Origin: Herbidospora daliensis
GTDB taxonomy: Bacteria; Actinomycetota; Actinomycetes; Streptosporangiales; Streptosporangiaceae
NCBI RefSeq assembly: GCF_001570585.1
Contig: NZ_BBXF01000006.1
Coordinates: 266,383-330,382 of the forward strand
DNA: 64,000 nucleotides
Reading direction: 5' to 3'
Below, in pieces: positions 18,374 to 25,641 of this stretch. The notes beneath the pieces were generated by a model that was not told the origin of the DNA, ran no database searches, and saw only the letters and a list, made by a program, of their open reading frames with translations. Within the stretch, counting starts at the first letter, position 1, and every line of letters begins with the position of its first letter. The translations under genes were made by a program, and so were the position numbers.

Positions 18374-20056
18374 ATGTTCGAGGTGTGGGCCCCCGCGGCG
18401 GGACGGGTCGAGATCGAGTACGACGGCGAACGCCGCGACCTGACCGCCGACGGCGAGTGGTGGCGCGGCCCCGACCTGCCCCACGGCGCCGACTACACCC
18501 TCTACGTCGACGGCGACGGCCCCTTCCCCGACCCGCGCACCCTCCGCCAGCCCTACGGCGTCGAAGGGGCCAGCCGGGCCTACGACCACGACCACTTTTT
18601 GTGGGGCGACCAGAACTGGCGCGGCCGCGACCTGCGCGGCGCGGTCGTCTACGAACTGCACATCGGCACGTTCACCCCCGGCGGCACCTTCGAGTCGGCC
18701 GTCGCCAAGCTCGACCACCTCATCGACCTGGGCGTCGACTTCATCGAGATCATGCCGGTGGCGCCCGTACCGGGAAAGCGGAACTGGGGCTACGACGGCG
18801 TCGACCTGTGGGCGGTGCGGGAGGACTACGGCGGCCCCGACGGCCTGAAGACCCTCGTCGACGCCTGCCACCGCAACGGCATCGGCGTCATCCTCGACGT
18901 CGTCTACAACCACCTCGGCCCCTCGGGCAACTACCTGAGCCGGTTCGGGCCCTATTTACACGACTACAAGGGCTCCTACTGGGGCGACGCGGTCAACCTC
19001 GACGGGCCCCGCTCCGACGAGGTGCGCCGCTACTTCATCGGCAACGCCCTCCAGTGGCTGCGCGACTACCACGTCGACGGCCTGCGGCTCGACGCCGTGC
19101 ACGCCCTGCACGACAAGCGGGCCGTGCACTTCCTGGAGGAGCTGGCCGGCGAGGTCGAGCTGCTGTCGGCCATCCAGGGCCGCCCGCTCACCCTCATCGC
19201 CGAGTCCGACCTCAACGACCCCGGGCTGATCACCCGCTTCGGCCTGCACGCGACCTGGAACGACGACGTCCACCACGCCGTCCACGCCAACGTGACCGGC
19301 GAGACCCACGCCTACTACGCCGACTTCGGCGGCCCGGCCTCGCTGGCCAAGGTGCTGACCTCGGCCTACTTCCACGACGGGTCCTACTCGTCGTTCCGCG
19401 GCCGCTCGCACGGCCGCCCGGCGACCGGCCTGCCCGGCTGGCGGTTCGTCGTGTGCGCGCAGAACCACGACCAGATCGGCAACCGCCCCGCCGGCGACCG
19501 CATGACCGTCGACCAGCTGTGGGTCGCCTCGGGCCTGGTGCTGACCTCGCCCTTCACCCCCATGCTCTTCATGGGCGAGGAGTGGGGCGCCTCGACCCCG
19601 TTCTACTTCTTCACCGACCACTTCGACCCGGCCCTCTCCTCGACCGAGGGAGAACGCCGGGAGAAGGAGTTCGTCGACTTCGGCTACGACTGGAAGGCCC
19701 CCGACCCCCAGGACGAACAGACCTTCCTGCGCTCGAAACTCGACTGGGCCGAGAACACCGAGGAGGAACACGCCGCCCTGCTCGGCTGGTACCGCGACCT
19801 GATCGCCCTGCGCAAGTCCCACCCCGACCTGGCCGACCCCCGCTTCGAGCTGGTCCGGGTCGACTACGACGCCGACCGCAACTGGGTGGTCATCGAACGC
19901 GGCTCGATCCGCGTCGCGGCCAACCTGGGCGAGACCTCGGTACCGGTCAGGGTGCCGCCGGGCCGGATCCTGCTGGCCTCCGACGACGCGATCATGCTGA
20001 CCGGCCAGGACCTCTACCTCCCGCCGCTGTCCCTGGCCGTCATCCAGGTGTCCTAA
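18374..20056 (+). CDS. treZ: Maltooligosyl trehalose trehalohydrolase TreZ
   Basis: A 560-aa GH13 enzyme that releases trehalose from the maltooligosyl trehalose made by TreY. The short N-terminal beta domain (FEVWAPAAGRVEI) precedes the barrel. Catalytic motifs: Asp in DGLRLDAVHAL (near 238), Glu in LIAESDLNDP (near 277) and His-Asp in CAQNHDQIGNR (near 364). The family signature VVYELHIGTFTPGGTF and LFMGEEWG are visible. It begins three bases after the treY stop, so glgX, treY and treZ form one operon. The TnpB element begins almost at its stop codon. Confidence 0.95.
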   Translation: MFEVWAPAAGRVEIEYDGERRDLTADGEWWRGPDLPHGADYTLYVDGDGPFPDPRTLRQPYGVEGASRAYDHDHFLWGDQNWRGRDLRGAVVYELHIGTFTPGGTFESAVAKLDHLIDLGVDFIEIMPVAPVPGKRNWGYDGVDLWAVREDYGGPDGLKTLVDACHRNGIGVILDVVYNHLGPSGNYLSRFGPYLHDYKGSYWGDAVNLDGPRSDEVRRYFIGNALQWLRDYHVDGLRLDAVHALHDKRAVHFLEELAGEVELLSAIQGRPLTLIAESDLNDPGLITRFGLHATWNDDVHHAVHANVTGETHAYYADFGGPASLAKVLTSAYFHDGSYSSFRGRSHGRPATGLPGWRFVVCAQNHDQIGNRPAGDRMTVDQLWVASGLVLTSPFTPMLFMGEEWGASTPFYFFTDHFDPALSSTEGERREKEFVDFGYDWKAPDPQDEQTFLRSKLDWAENTEEEHAALLGWYRDLIALRKSHPDLADPRFELVRVDYDADRNWVVIERGSIRVAANLGETSVPVRVPPGRILLASDDAIMLTGQDLYLPPLSLAVIQVS

Positions 20057-20096
20057 GGCTGGCATCACAGGATCGAATGTTCGTGCGATTTGGGTT

Positions 20097-21221
20097 GTGC
20101 GCTGTGGCACAGACAAGTACCGCTTCTACCCGTCTCCCGGGCAGGCTGAAGAGCTGTCGCGGACGTTCGGCTGTGTTCGCCTGGTTTACAACAAGGCGTT
20201 GGAGGCGCGGACCCGTGCCTACGAGGAAGGCCGAAGAGTCTCCTATGGGCAGAGCTCGGCAGCGCTCACCGCATGGAAGCGGACGGCGGAACTGGGCTTT
20301 TTGAATGAGGTGTCCTGCGTGCCTCTACAGCAGGCGTTGCGGCATCTGCAGGCGGCGTTTGAGAACTTCTTCGCCCGCAGGGCCCGGCGTCCGGTCTTCA
20401 AGTCGCGGAAGAAGTCTCGGGCTTCGGCTGAGTACACCCGCTCGGCGTTCCGTTGGCGCGAGGGCCGGCTGACGCTCGCGAAGATGGACGGGCCGCTGGA
20501 CATCGTGTGGTCGCGGCCTCTTCCTGAAGGGGCGGAGCCGTCCATGATCACCGTATCCAGAGACGCGGCGGGGCGCTGGTACGTGTCGATCCGGGTGGAG
20601 GAGAAGATCGAGCCCCTGCCCGCGATCGAGGCCATGGTCGGTGTCGACATGGGCATCACCGCCCTGGTGACGTTCTCCACCGGGGAGAAGATTCTCAACC
20701 CCCAGTACGAGCGGGCCGACCGGAGGAAACTCGCCAGAGCCCAGCGGGCACTCGCCCGTAAGATCAAGGGCAGTGGCAATCGGGCCAAGGCCAGGTCCGT
20801 CGTCGCGCGAATCCATGCTCGGATGAGCGATCGCAGGCGAGACCATCTCCACAAGATCACGACACGGCTTGTTCGCGAGAATCAAGTGATCGCCGTGGAA
20901 GATCTGACCGTCCGGCACATGGTCAAGAATCGAAACCTGGCTCGCGCCATCAGCGATGCGAGCTGGCGGGAACTGCGGTCCATGTTGGCGTACAAGACAA
21001 CCTGGTACGGGCGCGAGCTGCTGGTCGTCGACCGGTGGTTTCCGTCCAGCAAGTTGTGCTCGGAGTGCGGCGCCCGCGCCGCCTCGATGCCGCTGAGCGT
21101 CCGCGAGTGGGTGTGCGTGTGCGGCGCATCCCTCGACCGGGACGTCAACGCCGCTGAGAACATCCTCGCCGCAGGGCTTGCGGAGAGGCGAAACGCCTGC
21201 GGAGCCGGTGTAGGACCTTGA
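20097..21221 (+). CDS. tnpB: TnpB-family RNA-guided endonuclease
   Basis: A 374-aa transposon-associated nuclease, ancestor type of Cas12. The N-terminal HTH/wedge region (KYRFYPSPGQAEELSRTFG) is followed by a split RuvC domain: Asp184 in VGVDMGITALV, Glu268 in VIAVEDLTVRHM and Asp349 in DRDVNAAENI. A zinc ribbon has Cys321, Cys324, Cys340 and Cys342. All three catalytic acids and four Cys are present and the frame is intact, so the protein may be active. The start is GTG at 20097; no good upstream alternative exists. Third-position GC is visibly lower than in the trehalose genes, consistent with transfer. Confidence 0.92.
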   Translation: MRCGTDKYRFYPSPGQAEELSRTFGCVRLVYNKALEARTRAYEEGRRVSYGQSSAALTAWKRTAELGFLNEVSCVPLQQALRHLQAAFENFFARRARRPVFKSRKKSRASAEYTRSAFRWREGRLTLAKMDGPLDIVWSRPLPEGAEPSMITVSRDAAGRWYVSIRVEEKIEPLPAIEAMVGVDMGITALVTFSTGEKILNPQYERADRRKLARAQRALARKIKGSGNRAKARSVVARIHARMSDRRRDHLHKITTRLVRENQVIAVEDLTVRHMVKNRNLARAISDASWRELRSMLAYKTTWYGRELLVVDRWFPSSKLCSECGARAASMPLSVREWVCVCGASLDRDVNAAENILAAGLAERRNACGAGVGP

Positions 21222-21309
21222 TGAGATCTCTCTGACGGGCGACCGGCGGTGAACCAGGAACGTTCACGGGTGACCGTGATACCCCTTCCGCGTGGACGGG
21301 GCATGTCAA
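21120..21309 (+). ncRNA. Predicted omegaRNA scaffold overlapping the tnpB 3' end
   Basis: TnpB proteins use an RNA made from the 3' end of tnpB and the right end of the element; its guide is the flanking DNA. Here that scaffold would cover the last 100 bases of tnpB plus 21222-21309, including the hairpin at 21282-21301. The guide would begin at about 21310, inside the end of the alkylsulfatase gene. The 5' boundary is a guess. Confidence 0.4.
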
Positions 21310-23111
21310 CCAGGTGTGACGATGGCGAACCCCGGGTCGGGGTCGTCGAGCAGGCCCAGCAACCGGGTGAGCACGCCCAGGTCGCCCTCGTGGTCGGCCG
21401 GTTGCCGGCCGTTCAGGACCGCCAGGAACTCCGGTTTGGTGAGGCGGAGGCTGAGGTCGGCCGGGCCGCCCGGGCCGATGATCAGGGCGCCGTTCGACAA
21501 CGTCGTGCGGCGCAGTTCGCCGGTGTCGGTGAGGTTCCAGTCGATCGACAGGGTCTCGTTCCACGCCTTCGGGCCGTTGACCCTGATCGCGACCGCGTCG
21601 AGGAGCTGGTCGAGGGTGAGGGCGGTCAGGACGTCGGGCGAGGCGGTCTCCGGGCCTGATCCGAGGGCCCGTTTGGCGGTCAGTTCGAGGGCGCCGGTCA
21701 GGTAGAAGTTGCGCCAGGTGCCGTTCTCGGCGCCCTGGCCGAGGCGGGTGTAGACCTCGGTCAGCCGGCGGCGGGCCTCGTGGTGGCCGGGGGCGGCGAA
21801 GACGGCGTGGTTGAGCAGGGTGGCGGCGAACCTGAGGTCGCCGTCCTGGATGTAGCGGGTGGCGCGGGCGACGGTGGCGTCGGGGCCGCCGAGGCACTCG
21901 ACGTAGCGTCTGGCCTGTTCGACGGGCGGGTGTTCCCACAGGTGGGCGGGGTTGCCGTCGAACCAGCCGAGGTAGCGCTGGTAGATGGCCTTCACGTTGT
22001 GGCTGACCGAGCCGTAGTAGCCGCGGGCGCTCCAGGTGGTCTCCAGGGCGGGCGGCAGTTCGATGCGTTCGGCGATCTCCGGGCCGGTGAGGCCCTGGTT
22101 GATCATTCTGAGGGTCTGGTCGTGCAGGTACGCGTACAGGTCGCGCTGGGCGGTGAGGAAGGCGGCGATCTCGGCGCGGCCCCAGGTCGGCCAGTGGTGG
22201 GAGGCGAAGGCGACGTCGGCGTGGTCGCCGAACAGGTCGAGGGCCTGGGCGAGGTAGCGCGACCAGGTGCGGGCGTCGCGGACGACCGCGCCGCGCAGGG
22301 TCAGCACGTTGTGCAGGTTGTGGGTGGCGTTCTCGGCCAGGCAGAGCGCCCGTTTCTCGGGGAACAGGAAGTTCATCTCGGCCGGGGCCTCGGTGCCGGG
22401 GGTGAGCTGGAAGACGATCCTGACCCCGTCGACCGTTTCGAGCTGGCCCGTGGTCGTGACGTCGATCGTCGGCGGGAGCAGGCTGACGGTGCCCTGCGAG
22501 GCGGTCAGGCCGAGGCCGCAGCCGATTTGGCCCTCGGGGGAGGCGGGCAGCGGGGTGCCGTACATGTAGACGCTGCGGCGGGCCATGGCCGGGCCGGCGT
22601 AGACGTTCTCGGCGACGGCGTGTTCCATGAACCCGGCCGGGGCGATGATCGGGATGTCGCGGCCGTCGGTGACGCCGCGGACGCCGCCGTAGTGGTCGGC
22701 GTGGGAGTGGGTGTAGATCACGCCGGTGACCGGGCGGTCGCCTCGGTGGGCGCGGTAGAGGCCGAGGGCCGCCGCGGCGCATTCGGTGGAGATCAGCGGG
22801 TCGACGACGATCACGCCGCGCTCGCCCTCGACGACGGTCATGTTCGACAGGTCGAGGCCGCGTACCTGGTAGAGGCCCTCGGCGACCTCGTAGAGGCCCT
22901 GCTTGGCGCACAACCGGCCCTGCCGCCACAGGCTCGGGTTGGCCGAGTCGGGGGGTTCGCCGTCGAGGAACCGGTAGGCGTCGGAGTTCCAGACGATCCG
23001 GCCGTCGGCGGACCTGATCACCCCGGGTTCGAGCCGGGCCACGAAACCCCGGTCGGCGTTGTCGAAGTCGGTCTGGTCGTGGAAGGGAAGGTCGGCCATG
23101 AAACCGGCCAT
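21306..23111 (-). CDS. Alkyl/aryl-sulfatase, MBL-fold (SdsA1-like)
   Basis: A 601-aa protein of the SdsA1 class of zinc alkylsulfatases, which hydrolyse primary alkyl sulfates such as SDS. The MBL domain carries THSHADHYGG near residue 150 and further ligands in FLFPEKRALCLAENATHNLHN. It is followed by the helical dimerisation domain (RDLYAYLHDQTLRMINQG; YQRYLGWFDGNPAHLWEHPP) and a C-terminal SCP2-like domain. No clear signal peptide is visible, so it may be cytoplasmic unlike some relatives. Two starts are possible, ATG at 23111 and ATG at 23099. The last codons abut the right end of the TnpB element without disrupting the protein. Confidence 0.9.
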   Translation of the reverse strand: MAGFMADLPFHDQTDFDNADRGFVARLEPGVIRSADGRIVWNSDAYRFLDGEPPDSANPSLWRQGRLCAKQGLYEVAEGLYQVRGLDLSNMTVVEGERGVIVVDPLISTECAAAALGLYRAHRGDRPVTGVIYTHSHADHYGGVRGVTDGRDIPIIAPAGFMEHAVAENVYAGPAMARRSVYMYGTPLPASPEGQIGCGLGLTASQGTVSLLPPTIDVTTTGQLETVDGVRIVFQLTPGTEAPAEMNFLFPEKRALCLAENATHNLHNVLTLRGAVVRDARTWSRYLAQALDLFGDHADVAFASHHWPTWGRAEIAAFLTAQRDLYAYLHDQTLRMINQGLTGPEIAERIELPPALETTWSARGYYGSVSHNVKAIYQRYLGWFDGNPAHLWEHPPVEQARRYVECLGGPDATVARATRYIQDGDLRFAATLLNHAVFAAPGHHEARRRLTEVYTRLGQGAENGTWRNFYLTGALELTAKRALGSGPETASPDVLTALTLDQLLDAVAIRVNGPKAWNETLSIDWNLTDTGELRRTTLSNGALIIGPGGPADLSLRLTKPEFLAVLNGRQPADHEGDLGVLTRLLGLLDDPDPGFAIVTPG

Positions 23112-23137
23112 TCCCCGACAAAAGTAACGCTAGAGGT

Positions 23138-24079
23138 TCAATTCGGTACGTGGTTGCGGAGCCGCAGATCCGCCGGGAACGGCGCGAAGAAGGTCTGGTC
23201 GCGGACGTAGTCGGCCGCCTCGCCCTTGGCGTGGTGCAGCAGCAGGGTCATCGGCACGGTGATCGCCACCTGGTGCTCCTGGTAGGCCGCGATGACCTCC
23301 CGCAGGTCGGCCCGCCGGGCGTCGTCGAGCGCGTGGCCGACCATGCCCAGGCAGTGGTGCAGGGCGTTGACGTTGCGGCCGATCGACGACTTGCGCGACA
23401 GCGCGCCCTGGAAGGCGACCGTGTAGTCGCGCTCCAGCTCCTCGCGCGGGGCGCTGCCCGCCCGGGAGACCACCCGCCCGGCCGCCCGGTAGCCCTCGGG
23501 GTCGTGGGCGAGCAGCTGCATCTTGTGGCACGAGTGGAAGGCGACCAGGTCACGCGGCTTCCAGTCGCTCTCGAACAGGACGCGCAGCCGGGCGTGCGCG
23601 AAGATCCGCTCGACGAACTGCTCGCGCAGCACGGCGTCGTTGAGGCGGCCCTCGTCCTCGACGGGCAGCAGGGGGTAGGCGTCGATGATCCGCTGCGCGA
23701 ACACGCCCTTGACCCGGCGGACGGGGTGGTCGTTCTCGTACACGGGGATGCCGTGGATGCCGCACGAGGGGCTCTTGGACTTGAAGACGTAGCCGTCGAC
23801 CTCCAGGGTGGCGATGCGGCGGTCGGCGACCTCGCGCATGGTGGCGGTCAGGTCGACGCGGCTCTTGCGGAGCATCAGCCGTTCGGCCTCCTCCGGCCGC
23901 TGCTCCAGGCGGAGGGTCTCGCGCGGGGTGCCCAGGCCCGCCTCGACCTCGGGGCAGAACGGCACCCAGTCGACGTGGTCGGTCAGCTCGCCGGCCAGGA
24001 AACGGTCGCGGCTGTGCCCGCCGTTGAACCGGACCGGCTCCCCGATGAGACAGCTCGACACGCCGACCCGGGGTCTCAT
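23138..24079 (-). CDS. DUF523-DUF1722 fusion protein (TudS/YbgA-like)
   Basis: A 313-aa protein. Residues 1-150 match DUF523, which includes the iron-sulfur thiouracil desulfidase TudS. Candidate cluster Cys are in VSSCLIGEPVRFNGGH (Cys10), PFCPEVEAG and SPSCGIHG. The C-terminal 120 residues match DUF1722, the YbgA domain, with FHSCHKMQLLAHDP and HHAKGEAADY. In E. coli ybgA is next to the photolyase gene phr; here too a photolyase lies in the same cluster. It starts in an ATGA overlap with the sigma factor gene, so the two are co-translated. The substrate is unknown; a thiolated base or DNA-damage role is inference. Confidence 0.85.
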   Translation of the reverse strand: MRPRVGVSSCLIGEPVRFNGGHSRDRFLAGELTDHVDWVPFCPEVEAGLGTPRETLRLEQRPEEAERLMLRKSRVDLTATMREVADRRIATLEVDGYVFKSKSPSCGIHGIPVYENDHPVRRVKGVFAQRIIDAYPLLPVEDEGRLNDAVLREQFVERIFAHARLRVLFESDWKPRDLVAFHSCHKMQLLAHDPEGYRAAGRVVSRAGSAPREELERDYTVAFQGALSRKSSIGRNVNALHHCLGMVGHALDDARRADLREVIAAYQEHQVAITVPMTLLLHHAKGEAADYVRDQTFFAPFPADLRLRNHVPN

Positions 24080-24564
24080 GCGGCCTCGGTCAGCACGGAC
24101 GAGAGCTTGTGCAGCGCCCGCGCGGTGCGCGCCTTGACGGTGCCCAGCGGCACGTCGAGGCGTTCGGCGATCTCCCGCTGGGTCAGGTCGCCGTAGTAGG
24201 CCAGGGTGATCGCCTCACGCTGCACCTCGGGCAGGTGCCGCAGGGCGCGGCGGACCTGGTCGAGGTCGTCGAGCCGGCGGGCCGGGTCGACGTGGTCGCT
24301 CGGCTCGGGCACCCCGTCGAGCGGCACCGTCGCCGGGTGGCGGGCCCGCAGGTAGTCGATGGCCCGGTTGCGGGCGATGCCCAGCACCCAGCCTTCGAGG
24401 CTGCGGCTCGGGTCGTAGCGCCGGCGCGAGCGCCAGACCTCGCCGAACACGACCTGGAGCACATCCTCGACGTCCTGCTGCGGGATGAAATGCCGGAGAT
24501 ATCCGCGGACCAGCGGCGCGTGGCTTCGATAGCACTCCGTCACCGCCATCTCCTCGCCGTCCAT
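24076..24564 (-). CDS. ECF-type RNA polymerase sigma factor (LitS-like by context)
   Basis: A 162-aa sigma-70-family factor with only regions 2 and 4. Region 2 contains QDVEDVLQVVFGEVW and LEGWVLGIARNRAIDYLRAR; region 4 is LPEVQREAITLAYYGDLTQREIAERLDVPLGTVKAR, split at the usual HTH. In Streptomyces coelicolor an ECF sigma (LitS) beside the MerR regulator LitR drives light-induced genes including photolyase and carotenoid genes; the arrangement here is the same. No anti-sigma gene is adjacent. A sigma-A-like promoter and a palindrome lie directly upstream. It overlaps the DUF523-DUF1722 gene by 4 nt. Confidence 0.88.
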   Translation of the reverse strand: MDGEEMAVTECYRSHAPLVRGYLRHFIPQQDVEDVLQVVFGEVWRSRRRYDPSRSLEGWVLGIARNRAIDYLRARHPATVPLDGVPEPSDHVDPARRLDDLDQVRRALRHLPEVQREAITLAYYGDLTQREIAERLDVPLGTVKARTARALHKLSSVLTEAA

Positions 24565-24577
24565 GAGACCTCCCCGA

Positions 24578-24593
24578 TTGAGAACTTACTCAA
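24578..24593. promoter_or_regulatory. Inverted repeat at the sigma-factor promoter
   Basis: TTGAG-AACTTA-CTCAA is a perfect 5-bp-arm dyad directly downstream of the predicted -10 of the sigma gene, over the expected transcription start. Its place suits a repressor such as the adjacent MerR/CarH-like protein; that link is inference. Confidence 0.45.
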
Positions 24594-24623
24594 AACCTAT
24601 TCACTCTCGGCCGTGAGGTGCAA
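24594..24623 (-). promoter_or_regulatory. Predicted promoter of the sigma-factor gene
   Basis: Read on the minus strand: TTGCAC (-35), 18-bp spacer, TAGGTT (-10). This lies in the 84-nt gap between the MerR gene stop and the sigma factor gene, an AT-rich pocket in very GC-rich DNA. The leader would be about 20 nt and contains GGGGAGG before the ATG at 24564. Confidence 0.5.
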
Positions 24624-24648
24624 GTAGTTCGACGGGAATATGCCCTGC

Positions 24649-25557
24649 TCAGCGCAGGACAGCGCAGATCGACGTGATGGCGTCGTCAAGAGATCGCAGG
24701 TGGACGACACCTGCGGGGAGATCACGCCACCCCGGCCCGCCCGTGAAAAGGGCGGACGCGGGGCGTAGCCGGGGCAGCTCGGCCAGCGGCGCGGGGTCGC
24801 CGGTGTCGGCCTGCTGCGACCACAGGAACACCGCGACCGGGGCGAGGCGCCTGATGGCGTCGCCGAGGGCGTCGTAGGGCATCCGGGCCCCCATGACGCG
24901 GCACTCCACGTGGTGTTCCACCGTCAGCGCGGCGGCCAGCGCGAACAGCGGGAGGCTGTGCTGCTCCTCCTCGGCGCAGGCCAGCAGGACCGGGCGCGGG
25001 CAGACCGGCGCGGCGGGCCGCTCGACCAGCGGGGCCAGGGCGGCCAGCACCCGTTCGGAGAACAGGTGCTCCAGGTCGATGCCCGCCCCGGTGTCGTCTT
25101 GACGGCGGGAGATCGCGGCGAAGACCGGGATCACGAGGTGGTCCCAGGTGCCGGCGACCCCGCGTTCGCGCAGCCAGTTCTCCAGGGCGGCGGTGACGAA
25201 CCACGAGTCGAGGGAGAGCGCGGCCCGCGCGACCTGGGCGACGGAGTAGAGGGGCTCCTCCCACCCGGCGGGCGAGCGCCGGGTCTCCCGGGCCTTGGCC
25301 GTCGTGCCGGGCCGCAAGATCTTGAGCGCCACCTCGGCGGCCTCGGCCGCCGGCGCGCCCGACCGGACCAGGCGGTGCATCTCCTCGATCCGGCGCACGT
25401 CGAGTTCGGTGTAGCGCCGGTGGCCGCCCGCGGTGCGCAGGCTCGGCCCGAGGCCGTAACGCTGGTCCCAGGTGCGGAGGGTGGGGGCGGGCAGGCCGAA
25501 ACGCCGGGCTACCGCGCCGATGCCGTAGCTCGGGGCTGTCGGTTCCCGTTCCGGCAC
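24649..25557 (-). CDS. MerR-family regulator with cobalamin-binding-like domain (LitR/CarH type)
   Basis: A 302-aa protein. The MerR HTH is YGIGAVARRFGLPAPTLRTWDQRYGL with wing GGHRRYTELDVRRIEEM. The rest matches the helical plus Rossmann B12 domain of CarH/LitR photoreceptors: IDLEHLFSERVLAAL contains the EH pair, EEEQHSLPLFALAAAL the ExH lower ligand, and LFTGGPGW the GG loop. The Trp of the Wx9EH motif that caps adenosylcobalamin in CarH is replaced by Gln (RRQDDTGAG), so light sensing by B12 is not certain. The GTG at 25557 is chosen because AGGAGG lies nine bases upstream; an earlier GTG would include the ribosome site. It is divergent from photolyase. Confidence 0.85.
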   Translation of the reverse strand: MPEREPTAPSYGIGAVARRFGLPAPTLRTWDQRYGLGPSLRTAGGHRRYTELDVRRIEEMHRLVRSGAPAAEAAEVALKILRPGTTAKARETRRSPAGWEEPLYSVAQVARAALSLDSWFVTAALENWLRERGVAGTWDHLVIPVFAAISRRQDDTGAGIDLEHLFSERVLAALAPLVERPAAPVCPRPVLLACAEEEQHSLPLFALAAALTVEHHVECRVMGARMPYDALGDAIRRLAPVAVFLWSQQADTGDPAPLAELPRLRPASALFTGGPGWRDLPAGVVHLRSLDDAITSICAVLR

Positions 25558-25641
25558 AGTCCCGTACCTCCTCACCCGTGCTTTCGGGGGCGGTCGTCGT
25601 TCGGATGCAACCGGTCACGTGGAGTTCACGAAGGTACGGTC

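Larger units (their letters stand above)
20061..21309 (+). mobile_element. IS605/IS607-type orphan tnpB element
   Basis: The unit runs from just after the treZ stop to TCAA at 21306-21309. The right end has the hairpin CCCCtTCC-gcgt-GGAcGGGG at 21282-21301, followed by CATGTCAA, a common right-end layout of IS200/IS605 relatives. The left end is less certain: a small dyad CGAA-TG-TTCG lies at about 20075-20084. No TnpA gene is present, so the element cannot transpose on its own. It sits exactly between treZ and the convergent alkylsulfatase gene, whose stop codon overlaps TCAA. Confidence 0.6.

Noticed and set aside
24649-25575. GTG at 25575 as the MerR regulator start
   Set aside because: This GTG is immediately followed by AGGAGG, which is the ribosome site for the GTG at 25557; the shorter start also matches the family N-terminus.
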